Assembly: GCA_021209875.1 (NCBI GenBank)
Contig: JAGYVD010000001.1
Span: forward strand, 7,006,001-7,070,000
From: Rosellinia necatrix
Taxonomy: Eukaryota; Ascomycota; Sordariomycetes; Xylariales; Xylariaceae
Length of the DNA: 64,000 nt
Direction of reading: 5' to 3'
The notes beneath the pieces were generated by a model. That model was given only the letters and a program-made list of their open reading frames with translations, was not told the DNA's origin and did not search any database. A program made the position numbers and the translations under genes. This document shows positions 36,451 to 47,952 of this stretch, piece after piece; position 1 is the stretch's first letter, and each line of letters begins with the position of its first letter.

Positions 36451-39400
36451 GTTTATATTATTATTATATAAATTTTTTTTTTTTATTGTTTTTTTTTTAG
36501 TTTGTTTTATAAACGTTTTAATTTATATAATAAGCTTGTTTATAAATACTAGGTTTTTAAAAGCTTAGTTAAGCTTTTGTTTTATAAATATGTTTATTAA
36601 ATAATTTATATTATTAATTTATTATATCTTAAAAAAAATTTTATATGATTTTTAAAATAATATAATATTAATTATAAACGGTTTTTTTATATTAATTTTA
36701 GTTTAACTAAATAATTATATAATAATTTTAAGTTTAAAATAATATTATTAAAATTTAAAAATATTTAGTATAGCTAGGATTTTTAAATTATTATATATAA
36801 AATTATTACATTATTAAATCTATTAATTATATTATATAGTTTATTTGCTAAAGTTCTAAAATATAATATTTTTAATAATTTTAAAACTTAAGCTTTTTTA
36901 TATAATTTTTATTATAAATATAATAAAAGATTTAAGCTAAAAACTTATATTAATATTATTTATAAAAATCTATTAATAAAAATAAATAGTTTTATATATA
37001 TTAGGTTTAATAATATAAAAGTTAAACTCTGTTTAAAGTTGTTTATCCATCATTAAACTTTTTAGTTCAGGTTTTTAATATTATTTAATATAAAGTTTAT
37101 TTTTTAAACAGCAGTTAATAAATAATATAAAGCTTTTAATTAATATATATTATTAATATATGCTTTTTTTGCCTGTTATAAAATATAGTCCTAAGTAATA
37201 TCTGTTATATAAAAGTTAATCAGAGCTAATTATTTTTTTATTTTTTTATATTAAAATAATAGTTTTTTATATAATAATATAATTCTGCTTTTATTAAATT
37301 TAATTAAGTGATTTAGTTGGAGTATTTTTTTAGCTTTATATAAAAGTTATCTTGTTTTAATTTATATTTTCTTTTAGTTAAAAAGTTTAATATAATAAAC
37401 CTAAAAATATCGTTTGTTTATAAACTAATAATATTAAAATTGTTTAATTATTTTATTATATATAATAAATATAAATTATATATAAATATAAATATGTTTA
37501 GCTTTTTTATAATATTAATAATAAGTTTTAAACTAATATAGTTTTAATTTTGCTAGCCTGTATAATAGTTATATAATTTTTAAAATTATTTTTTAAAATA
37601 TTTTATTTCAAGTTTGCTTAATAATTATATAAAAATCTTTTTGCTAGTTTATTTTTTAATTATATATATATTTAGATAATATTTTAATGTTTGCTTAAAA
37701 TATTATAGTTATATATTAGCAAAAGTTTAAATATTAACAGCAGTTTTAGTTTATTTATTAAATAGTTAAAAATTATATAAATATTGTTTTGTTTTTAATA
37801 TTGTTATATTTTTATATAACAAGTTTTAATTTTTATACAGCCTAATTATTTTATTTTTAATTTTTATATAAGTTTAAACTTAAAAATTTAAGTTTTATTA
37901 TATTTAGTTTTAATATATTTAATAAATTAAAACATTTTTTATATAACAAAATTATTAATTTTTATAACGTTTAACTTTTTAAATAATGTTTTAAATATAT
38001 TAATTATATTGTTTTATTAGAGTTTTATTATTAGTTTATACGCCTGTTGTTTTTAGCTATTATAAACATAAAAGTAGGTTATTATATAAAAATAATATAT
38101 ATAATAATATTTTTTTTAGTCTGCTATGTTTTTATATATTAAATAATTAAATAGTTTAAAATGTTTTTATTTATTAATATATTTTTTTTTATTATATAGT
38201 AGTATAGTTTAACTTATATATATTAAAATTATAAAAATTATTAACTAAGTTAATAATTACGTCGGGCTTTTAATTAATTAAATTTTATATGGTTTTTATG
38301 AGCTTTTTCTTTTTTAAATTAAAACTTTATTTTTAAAAATAATAAAAATATATTATATATAACTAAGCTGTTATGTTTATTAATCGCGCGATTAACTTTA
38401 ATTTTAGCCTGTTTTTCATGCAATATTTTTATAGCTTTTTTTATTACTTCTACTTTTTGTACGATATTTAAAAAAAAAAAAAAAGTTTTAGTTAATTTTA
38501 AAATATGCCTTAAAAACTAATAAAATAAATATAAGTTTATTTAGGCCTGCAGTATTATTTAAAGCTTTAATTATTATTTATAAAATTAATTCTTGTGTTA
38601 TATAGTATTTAATTTCTGTTTTAATATATTATATATATAATAAAATAGTTTATATTCTTGTTTAATTTTGTTTATTATTTAATAAGCTTTAATAAATATT
38701 ACATGATATTATATATTAATTATTTTTATATAGTTTTAAAAATCTTTAATAAAAGTTTATATTTAAATCATATATAATACAATTAAAAGTTTTTAATATA
38801 TATTAATATAGCATTTATATAATATTTTTAAGCGTTATATATAAATATAAATTTTAAAAATATTACAGCTTAAAATAATATTATAGCGTTAATAATATAA
38901 AATATTTATCTGCTGTTTATTTATATAATATTAATTATAACTTTATAATTAAAATTATAATTGTTTTTAATTAAAAATTTAAACTGTTTTAATGTTTAAT
39001 TATATAACTAATAGTAATAATAAAACTTTTAAATTTTTTAAAAATTAAATAGTTTATATTATATTTTATATAATTTTTTATATAAAAATATTTAAAACGT
39101 TTATATAGCTGTTTAAACTTTATTTTAATAAAATAAAGCTTAACTTTTATAAACTTATGTTAAAAATAAATATTTTTATTTATATATAATAAATATAGTT
39201 TTTTATTTTATTATATAATTATATTTTTATATTATTAAAAGAGGCTTATAAACAGGTTATATTTTTAAAAAAAAATAAAACAGTGTTAAAATATTAAAAA
39301 TATAATATATTGTTATATTTAAAACGTTTTTATTTTAACTGTATTAATTAATATAATAGTTTTTTATTTTTAAATTATATAAAAATAGTTTTTTTATTTA

Positions 39401-41703
39401 TTTAGTTTATATATAAAAGTTTCTGTAGATATATGTTTTTAATTATATTTTATTTATTATTATATAATTAAAAATATTTATATTTTATAGTTTATTTTAA
39501 TATTTTATATAATATTAGTTTTTAGTTACAAATAATTTTTTATTATATAATATATAAATATACTGTTTATAAAAACTAAGTTAATTATATATTCTATTTA
39601 TTATTATTATTTTTATTGTTGTTTAAGTTTAATTTAAAATATTTTTATATTTTATAAAATATATTAAAAAGTTGTTTAATAATAAAAATAATTAAAAATA
39701 ATTTTATATAAACTAAAATATATATTTTTATATGGTCTTTTTTAAAATATAGAGTTTATTAATTAGCAGCTTGTTTTTTATATATAAAATATTTTTGTTT
39801 ATATAAATATTATAATTAAATTGTTTTTAAGTTATAAAAGTTTTATTATATATTAAGCTAACTTAAAATTTATATATATTTTTAAATTAAAAGTTTTTAT
39901 ATAATTATTTTAGTTATATTTTTAGTTAGTAAAATAAACATTGTTTATTTTTATATAAAATATTTTATTTTATTTTTGTTTATAATATATAAACATGTTT
40001 TTAAGTCGGCAAAAAGCTTTTGTATATAAATTTTAAAATATAAAAGCTGTTGCTAGTTTAAATATGCTTTAGCATGCTTATATAATAATTATATTTAATT
40101 AGATCTTATTTTAATAGTTTGTTTTTAAAGCTTGTTATATTTTTACTAGCTTTATAATTATAAAATCTAAAGTTTTATATGCAGCTAATTTAAAATTGTT
40201 TTATTTTATTTATATTAACGTAATATTAGTTTAATTAATTTAATATTAGTTATAATTTATATTTATATTAAAATAAATATTTATTATATAATAAATTTTG
40301 TTTTAAGTTTTATTTAGTTTAATATTATATATATAAAAGTTTTTAGCTAAACTTTTCAATATAATTAAAAATATAGCATAATATTAATTGTTTATTATTT
40401 TAAATTATTAATATAAACTAATAAAAGCTGTGCTTTATTATATAATAAATTATATAGCTTGTTTAAATAGTTTTTTTTTTTTTATATTTTTAAAAATAAT
40501 ATATTTATTTAAAAATATATTTTTGTTTTATACGTTTTAAAAAAAATAAGTTAAAAAATATGTTTATTATAATTAAATTAAACATTATATATATATCTAG
40601 TAGTTATTTAAAAGTTTATAAAAATAATATATAATAAAATATTTATAAATAAATTAAAAATTTAGTTTATATTTTATAAATATTATATATTTATTTATTA
40701 AATTAAAAATATATTTATATTTAATTATTAATTATATAAATAATTTATTAGTTTTTTTTAAAGTTTAAAATATATATTAAATATTAGTTTTAGTTATAAC
40801 ATATTAAATAATTTTTAAGCTATAAAATGCTTATATTATTTATATTTATATAAAGCTGTTAATTTAAAATATATAAATTAAATATTTATATAAATATTAA
40901 TATAAATATAAATAAAAAGCGTTTTTATTTATTTAATATATATTACTTTTATATAATTTATATAAGCTTAACTGTTTATATAAAGTTATTATTACTATTA
41001 AATCGTGCGTTTTTTTATTTAATATATTAAGCAGCTTTTATTAAATTAGCTTATAAAATTAGTTTTATATTTTATATGTTTATAGTTTAAAGTTTTTAAT
41101 ATATAATTTTTATAATAGCTGGCCGGTTATATTTACATATTTATATTTTAAAATATAATAAGCTGTTTATATATTAAATATAATCGGGATTATAGTTATA
41201 ATATTAAGCTTTTATTTTTAATATTATATATTAATAACGTTTTATATAATATGTTTATTAATTCTATAGTTTATTATAATTTTATTATTTTATTTAATAT
41301 TATTATATATAATAAAAAGTTTTTTATTATATGATTATTTTAAAACTATTATAAAAATATATTAAAAATAAATAAATAAATTTTAATAATAAATTAATAA
41401 ACAGGTTTTAAAAGTTTATTTATATATTATTTAATTTTTATATAATAAATAGTTTTATATAATTATATATTATTATTTTTAATATTTAATTTTATATTAT
41501 AATTTTAAAATATAATAAAGCATATAAAAATACAAATATTTAAAATTAATTTTTTAAGCTTTTATTATATAAACAATAATTTGTTTATATAAAATAAAAA
41601 TTTTAAAATATAATATAAAAACTTGTTTAAGTTTATTAAATTTTAAGCGTGCTTTATTTTTATTTTTATTAATTTATAGTTATATTTTATAATTATTAAT
41701 TAA

Positions 41704-41987
41704 TATTAAATAAGCTTTATATATATTTTATATATATTGTTTATATATAAAAATAAATTATAACTTTTATTATATAATATTTATTATATTTAATTAGTTT
41801 TATATAAAAACTTTTATATGCAGCAGAATTCCCGCACGTAAATATAAAAATTCTGCTAGCATATAAGCTAGCTAAATAATAAAATAATATATATCCTGTT
41901 TTTGCGCGATAGCTACACGCTTTTGTATAAAAGCTAAACATGTTTAATAACAGCTACAGTCTGCAACTAATTGCCAGAATTCTAATA
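41704..41987. repeat. Right LTR of the middle element
   Basis: 284 bp. It retains GC in its second half (around 41825-41980) where the left copy is decayed, and the reverse in its first half. Confidence 0.85.
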
Positions 41988-42477
41988 TTATAACTAAAAA
42001 TATTAGCTTATTTTTTTAATATTAAATAATAAGTTTTATTATGTTTATATAAAAGTTATAATATATTAAAATCAGCTATATTAAAAAAAAATTAAGTTAA
42101 TAATTTATAGAACTATTTTAAATACTTAAACGTATTAGTTATTTTATATATAAACTTAAATTTTTAAAAGTTTTTATATTTATAATATTATTTTTATAAA
42201 CTATTTTAAACTTATTTTTTTATAAATATTTTTAAAATTTTTATTATATATTAAAACATATATTTTAAATATATTATAAATAAAAATACTAACAATTATT
42301 ATTTACTAAAATACATTAGTTTTAGTTTTAAATATTATAAATAAGTTAACTTAAAAGATTTTAAAAGTAAAGCAATAAACTTACTAATAAAATATTAAAA
42401 AAAAAAGCCTGCTACTACAGTTAAAATATAAATAGCTTTATTTAATAAAAACATTAGTATTTTTACGCCTGGCATTT

Positions 42478-42668
42478 TATAAAATATATACGTGCAACAT
42501 ATTATAAAATACAGGCAGGTATAATATATACATTTATTTATATATATAGGTCTGGACTATAAGTAGTATTCTGTATATAGTCCGTATATTAGTAGATTCT
42601 ACCTTTATAAGTCAATAATACAGATGAATAATCCAGAGCCAGCTTGGCAGTTCGGCATTACTGCTACA
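42478..42668. repeat. Right LTR of the outer element
   Basis: 191 bp. The inner-facing first ~100 bases are decayed; the last ~80 bases keep normal composition and end CTACA before the target-site copy TAGGC. Confidence 0.88.
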
Positions 42669-42673
42669 TAGGC

Positions 42674-43311
42674 CCTCCCTACTAACATACCTCGGCTTGT
42701 TACCTCTCTTGATACACTAGATTTAGTTTATTCACATCCAAGCTTCGCCACTACATATTACACACAGACCACGGGATGACAACCGCACAAGTTCAATTCA
42801 ATCCCACAATTAAGAGTGTACTGTATACGGCATGCCGTGTAGGCCCATCCGGCACCCTACCGGTTTCTCGATACAGGGTCCGAACCACAACGCATTCAGC
42901 GTCTGTCGCAATCCAAGCGCCAAGCAACTCGCATGGGCCGAAACGACGGTGTGAGGGAGGGGAAAATCCCTCCTGCATAGCGGGAGTGACTCATGTAACA
43001 TGTAACACGCTTAGAAATGGGATATCGACAGCGCCACGAGAGGAGCTTAATACGATATGGTATTCTATAATTACTAATACTAAGGTACTAAGGCGCAGCA
43101 ATGTCATTCACCGTTCAAACCACGGGGCTCACTTGAACATCAAGACACATTTTCATGAAGAATAGGTAACTCAGCTAGGTTAGTAAACTACATACTTAGG
43201 TGAACCGCTCACTACGTCAAAGACAAGAGCGCCGCCTGGACCGGCCCAAGCTACGGGGTAACCAAATCTCCGAGCCTTGGGAGAAAGGCCAGCAGGAAAG
43301 AGGATTGGCAG
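42674..43311. other. Right flank of the retrotransposon nest
   Basis: Composition is ordinary from the first base after the target-site copy. I see no gene; short frames carry no motif. It is the 3' side of the histidine-phosphatase-like gene. Confidence 0.5.
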
Positions 43312-44004
43312 TTAGGTTCCTTCGGGAACCTCTACCCAGTCCTCGTCCAGTCCGCCACCGTGGTTGTCTGTCGAGCTTGTCTCCAGAAGGTCATTCTCAG
43401 GAGAAAGTATCGGGACATCGGATAGAGGCGAGTCGATAAGTCGGCATGATAAGACCTCGTCGTAGCCAATGGTCAGCTTGCCTTGGAACAGCTCATTGAT
43501 CAATGAACCATGAGTTATCACGACGATATGATCACGCTCGCTCATCCCCTGCGCCGCCTCCCAGATCACTCGAAGGGCTTTCTGGGCTTGCTGCTTGGCA
43601 GCCGTGGAATCGCCGCCTTGGGTGTCGCTCCCATTCATGGGCCAATCGGGGTCATCGAACAGGGCTGAGGCGTCGATGGCCAACCCGAAGGTTTCCATCA
43701 GGTCTTCCCACGCAGAGCCGATGTCTGAGGGCCGGTTGCCGGGTACGTGGAATGCTGGCTCGACCGTTATAGGCATGTCTAGGGCATTAAGGGGGTCGAA
43801 TGCTTCCAGCGCTGTTTGTATGGCGCGTGTCATTGGCGACGAGAACACTCGTCGGATCTTGCCCTTGTGTGGGAACATATTCCCAACAAATTTCGCCAGG
43901 TTCATGCCATAGGCTGACAGCGGGGGATCTTTGCGGTCTTTCCACTTGGGGTCGAAGTAGTGTTGGCCTTTTCCAACCCGTATGATATTGATAACGGGAG
44001 GCAT
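43312..44004 (-). CDS. Histidine-phosphatase (phosphoglycerate-mutase) family protein lacking the catalytic His
   Basis: A single exon of 230 residues. The fold signatures are recognisable: an N-terminal strand ending IIRVGKGQH (residues 7-15), SSPMTRAIQTA with the conserved Arg60, and VVITHGSLINE with His165. Family members use the His of the RHG motif as phospho-acceptor; fungal small phosphoglycerate-mutase-like proteins normally read RHGxGxHN. Here the triplet is Arg-Val-Gly (codons CGG GTT GGA), so the acceptor is missing although the Gly and second His of the motif remain. If the base calls are right, the protein is probably not a phosphomutase or phosphatase of the usual mechanism and may be a pseudo-enzyme. 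The C-terminal 40 residues are acidic. Its upstream region is 0.75 kb of non-coding DNA. Confidence 0.85.
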   Translation of the reverse strand: MPPVINIIRVGKGQHYFDPKWKDRKDPPLSAYGMNLAKFVGNMFPHKGKIRRVFSSPMTRAIQTALEAFDPLNALDMPITVEPAFHVPGNRPSDIGSAWEDLMETFGLAIDASALFDDPDWPMNGSDTQGGDSTAAKQQAQKALRVIWEAAQGMSERDHIVVITHGSLINELFQGKLTIGYDEVLSCRLIDSPLSDVPILSPENDLLETSSTDNHGGGLDEDWVEVPEGT

Positions 44005-44756
44005 TTCGCAATTTTACTACTGTTTTTGGCTGGTGGTTTGTTGTTTCGGAATTGTCAATGTTGGGGGGTGTGGTGAGTATAGGATTGGTGTGAGTTGTGA
44101 GTTAAGGGTACACTTTCTAAGTATAACAGAATGATTCCTCAGTTATCCGTTTATATATACACCTCCTGTGTCATACAATGTTAAATGAACAATAAAACTG
44201 TCTAAATACAGGATGCCTGTATTCAAGGCACAATGTATCATGACCTCATTTCAGGCAAAGAGTTGTAAGAACCGCTACAGAATTGATCGCGAAGCAAAAA
44301 GCTGAGGGATAAAACAAGGATCCTACACGTTTTCAGAAATATACCATTAGTCGTTACAATGCATTGCATCCCGATTTTCATCTAATTAGCAATAAAGACC
44401 GGGTGGGAATAGATGAGGTGATCAGCAAAGGGTCTCAGGACAGAATGTGCAAGGATAATAGTACCAAATCCCTTGTGCCCATTACTTGTCCCTGAATGCA
44501 CTTCTGACTCATTGCATGCGTGAGCTTCTAACCTCTCGAAGGTCCCAACCCGAAATAACCATGTGAGTCTTTGTCTATCAGCCGGTGGTAGCTTGACAGT
44601 CTACGTGGGATGCTGTGTGCCCCTAAATTCATGGTTTCAAGCGTCGATAGGTGCGGTGTAATTTCGATATGAAATTATCAAGTAACTATATTGCCCAAAC
44701 CCGACCTAATACCTAACCTTGCCCATCCCTATTACCTCCGGAGTAATCATTCAAAA
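44005..44756. other. Intergenic between two minus-strand genes
   Basis: The promoter side of the histidine-phosphatase-like gene and 3' side of the NLR gene. No coding signal seen. Confidence 0.5.
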
Positions 44757-47700
44757 TTAGTTATGTGCCCAACTATTAATCTTCTTGCTAACTTTCCCTT
44801 TCCCAGCGCTAATTAGTCGCGTGCAAATAATGCTCAATATTGCGTTTTTCCTTCGTAGCTTGTATTCTCCTTGGTAGACTGCCTTTAGTTTCTTCATCTC
44901 AGCATCTCCAAAGGCCTTCCTCACTTCAGGCCATGCGGCGTCAAGAGGCCAACGAGACCGGCAAGCTTTCCGTATGAGATGCTCTGAGACTCGAATGGCG
45001 AACTCACGAGAGAACTCCAGCACTTGCGCGAGTTGGAAGAACCGCTTCAGAATCGTTTCGCTCGCGGTTTCTGTGTATGTGGCGCTCTCAGGGCCCATGG
45101 GGGTCACTCCATCAACTGAAGCATCTCCCTGCAGGAGCTTTCCTAACAAACGTACGTACTGCTCTTCGTCCTGTTTCTCAATTTCGAAACAGGCAAAGAG
45201 GATATCGATCCATGCCGTTGTATTCGACTGGCCTTCTCTACGGTATACTGAAGCATTCGGGTCGGCTCCGTGGTCGAGGAATAGATCCAATATGCCAGCA
45301 CGGAGGCAAGGCTTAAAATAAGGGAGCAAACGTGACGCTAGTCCATCTCTGGTCTGACGTACTAGAAGGGAGAGCAGTGCTGTCCATGGCGTCTTTTGGC
45401 GCGTGATTCTGTCGGAAACTTGGAAGTTGAATTTCCTATTTGGGCTCTGACCATGTTCGAACAGAAGCTGGATCGTTTGTGCGTGCTGGCTAGGGCAACC
45501 CTCCTCTATTACCACAGCCAGAGGCGGCCAATCGAAGCTGTCTAAGTACGCTGGATTTGAAAATAACACCTTTCCCAGGTAATTTGGCAAGCGTGATTGA
45601 AGCAGACGCTCTCTGAAGTAAAGCGGCCTGATAGCGGTTGTACAAGTACCAAGAGCAAGCGCCAAAGGTGGTTCTATATTCAATGATAACTCCATGTCAT
45701 ATAATAGTCGGCGAAATTTGTCCCCGACTACACTCTTATCCGCATCGTATGAAGAAGCCAGAGCGAGTACGGAGCGAAGATGTTCGTCGAGCGGGCTTGG
45801 GTCGTAGCGTCCGGGGTGACGGCGCTGTGGAATTGCGGGCGGTAATGTCTTAATGTAGGCCAAGTGCACTTTGGCCAATGACAACTGGGGATGAAACCAC
45901 TCGGGACTCTGCATCGAAAGCCTCTCAGCAACATCGGGAAGACTCAAGTAATCGGCGACAGTGCGGTGGAGAAACTCAACGCGGTTATCGTGAACCTCTA
46001 ATAGTCCCTTGCTGTAAGCGTTTAAGCGGCGCTGCACTCGGTCGCGTACGCTCCCCGGGCTCTCATCCAATTGGGGGTGCTTGACGTGGAGAAAGTACTC
46101 GTCGTCGCGATATTCGATGTCGTGAAATTCATAAAATAGGAGACTGAGTGGTTTCTCCGCTGTTCTGGCAAGCCGCAATGTCCCTGCCATCTTCTCATGA
46201 TAGAACGGTTCTACCGTCTGTAGTATGTGATCGAAAAAGCTCTCAAGGTCGGAAGGGAACCCGGCCAATCGGCTTGACAGATCGGATAGGTCATCGTCAT
46301 TTGTTAGCCCATTACGAAGCTTGTCGGTAACTAGGGTAACCCAGAGGAACACCCCATGTGACTTCTCTGCGATGTAATCAATGAGGTGACTGTCATATAC
46401 CGTGTGGTCAACCAGGCGCTGCCAGCGGGGATGTGGTGTAAGCCGATCGTGAACGTAATGACGAATATCGTGCTTGGTAAGGTTGTGCAGACACAAATGC
46501 TGCAACCTATCGTGACCGAAGGCATCGTGAAAAACGTTCCAGGGCCGGCTTGAGATGCAGCACTTGATGTTCCTCAGCTTAGAAAGCCTTACCAACTCCT
46601 CGGAAACCTCGATATGATCACCGCTATATTCGTCCAGCCCATCTATGAAGAAACATGTTTTGACATCAATCTCTGGGGATGTGACCAAACCCAAGACACG
46701 ACGCAGCTCAGCAATGGACCAGGGCTTAGCCGCTGCGCTTACCGAGAAGTCAGACTCCCATCTATCCGGGCAGGCGACTTTGAGCAGCGCCGGATATTGA
46801 CGGAATATCTCGAATAGGATAGTTCGCAAGAGGCCCTCTTTGGATTTCTGCATTGATGTGCCAAATATCCAGAAATAGTGACTCGAAATGACGGGCTCGG
46901 ACGGGGTTGACCAGTGTCGCAAAGCGGCGCGGGTGCTCGAACTGTCGGCTATGTGCTTCATGAATGTTGATTTTCCGGATCCCGGGCGGCCCGTCACCCA
47001 AAAGATACCCTGGCCATGCTGGAGCCAGCGCAAGAGCGTTATCCCATCCTCTCCACCCTCGTCTTGTGGCCCGGGAGTAGACAGCGCCCACTGGAAGGTG
47101 CCGGTATATGCTTCCGGGATGGCTTGGTGGCGTATGGTGCGTGAATCAAAGCTAAGTGAATCCAGTATAGCTTGTTGCTTCTGGATATCATTGGCGCTGA
47201 CGCACAAGTTCTGCATCTGCTTTTCGAGCTCTGTTACGTGGCTCGGATATTGTAATCTCTGTGCGCTGTAGTTAGGGTCGACATTCTCGAGGTTGGCGAC
47301 TTGGGAGTGAATCGACTGCAGGATATGCCGAAGCTCGGCAAACTGGCGGTCTTGGTTCAGGCGATGTAGCCCGCCATCTTTCTGCAGCCGCTCAATACGC
47401 TGCTGCTGAGCGTGTTGAAACTCGCTGCACGAGGTCAGTTATGTTTGCGATAATACAGCTTGGTCGCTCCTCGGATCACGGCTCTGGGCGATAATCAAAG
47501 GGGGATGCCGACCTGGATATGGAGCAGACTAATAGAACCAATGTCAATTGAGTTCTCTGCAACCGTTCGTCAAGTAGGCGGACTTCAGGCAGCTTCCATG
47601 CCGACTCGATTGCTTTGCGCAGACAATAATACCACGTCTTGTGCTTGCCTTCTATTTTCAAACTTCGGGTGATATCTAACAACTTATCACAATCGCGATG

Positions 47701-47952
47701 GCACTCAGCAACTAGACCGAGGAGCTTTCCAGCTTCCAGGTTGGGCTCTAGATCTGAGAGATCTCTGTTGGCGTTTTTCAGGCTAAGACTGAACTCGAGC
47801 AGAGCAGTGTAGACATTGTCAAGGCTTTGCACCTCCGCAGTGGAACTATTTGCTGACCCATGAAGCTCGGAAGCCTTGGATATTAGATCTCCAGCAAAGG
47901 AAACAAATTGAGTGACCGTGCCAGCAATGCCTAATGCAGATAAGGCGTCCAT
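44757..47952 (-). CDS. NLR-like STAND protein: fungal N-terminal domain, NACHT NTPase, ankyrin-like C terminus
   Basis: Two exons (47513-47952 and 44757-47421) join to 1034 residues. The intron is 91 nt, ending at GAG/T; the nearer CAG acceptor at 47426 would break the frame. Residues 1-140 (start MDALSALGIAGTVTQFVSF) resemble the helical fungal N-terminal domain of STAND proteins. A Gln-rich coiled region follows. The NACHT domain has Walker A GRPGSGKST (about 291-299) and Walker B CFFIDGLDEY (about 403-412), then CCISSRPW and the HDIRHYVHDRL and SHGVFLWVTLV helices of the arm. Near the C terminus LDLFLDHGADPNA looks like an ankyrin repeat, and further helices continue to the end. Such proteins are nucleotide switches in fungal non-self recognition and can trigger cell death. 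No clear executioner domain is recognised. The P-loop is intact. Confidence 0.85.

Larger units (their letters stand above)
26630..41987 (-). mobile_element. Middle LTR retrotransposon (RIP-mutated), probably minus orientation
   Basis: LTRs 26630-26914 (285 bp) and 41704-41987 (284 bp) begin TGTTA/TATTA and end TAACA/TAATA. The flanking site is TTACA (26625-26629) and TTATA (41988-41992), one C-to-T change apart. Removing the inner element leaves about 7.7 kb. Minus orientation is inferred because the minus strand just before its left LTR reads as an A-rich tract ending AGCTAA, like a polypurine tract, and because the family-related inner element shows the same tract before its right LTR. All coding capacity is gone. 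Confidence 0.85.
20127..42668. mobile_element. Outer LTR retrotransposon (RIP-mutated), interrupted by a nested pair
   Basis: Direct 191-bp LTRs (20127-20317 and 42478-42668) start with TGTGGG (decayed to TATAAA in the right copy) and end with CTACA (CTATA in the left). They are flanked by a perfect 5-bp duplication TAGGC at 20122-20126 and 42669-42673. The middle element with its duplicated site accounts for 15,363 bp of the 22,542, leaving about 7.2 kb, a normal size. Internal DNA is 20318-26629 and 41988-42477. It is extremely A+T rich with stops in all frames, so no gag or pol product can be read and the superfamily is undetermined. I could not fix the orientation: neither side next to an LTR shows a clear primer-binding site or polypurine tract. 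Confidence 0.88.

Noticed and set aside
41741..41941. 66-codon minus-strand open frame similar to the one at 26632
   Set aside because: The similarity is the LTR pair itself, not a protein family.
20200..42500. Centromere core or mitochondrial insertion as explanation of the whole A+T-rich block
   Set aside because: The block is bounded exactly by LTRs and target duplications, and copy differences are transitions; RIP-mutated retrotransposons explain it. A mitochondrial origin stays open only for the small island at 24880-25084.
20127..42668. A single giant 22.5-kb transposon
   Set aside because: Two further complete LTR pairs with their own target duplications lie inside and account for 15.4 kb.
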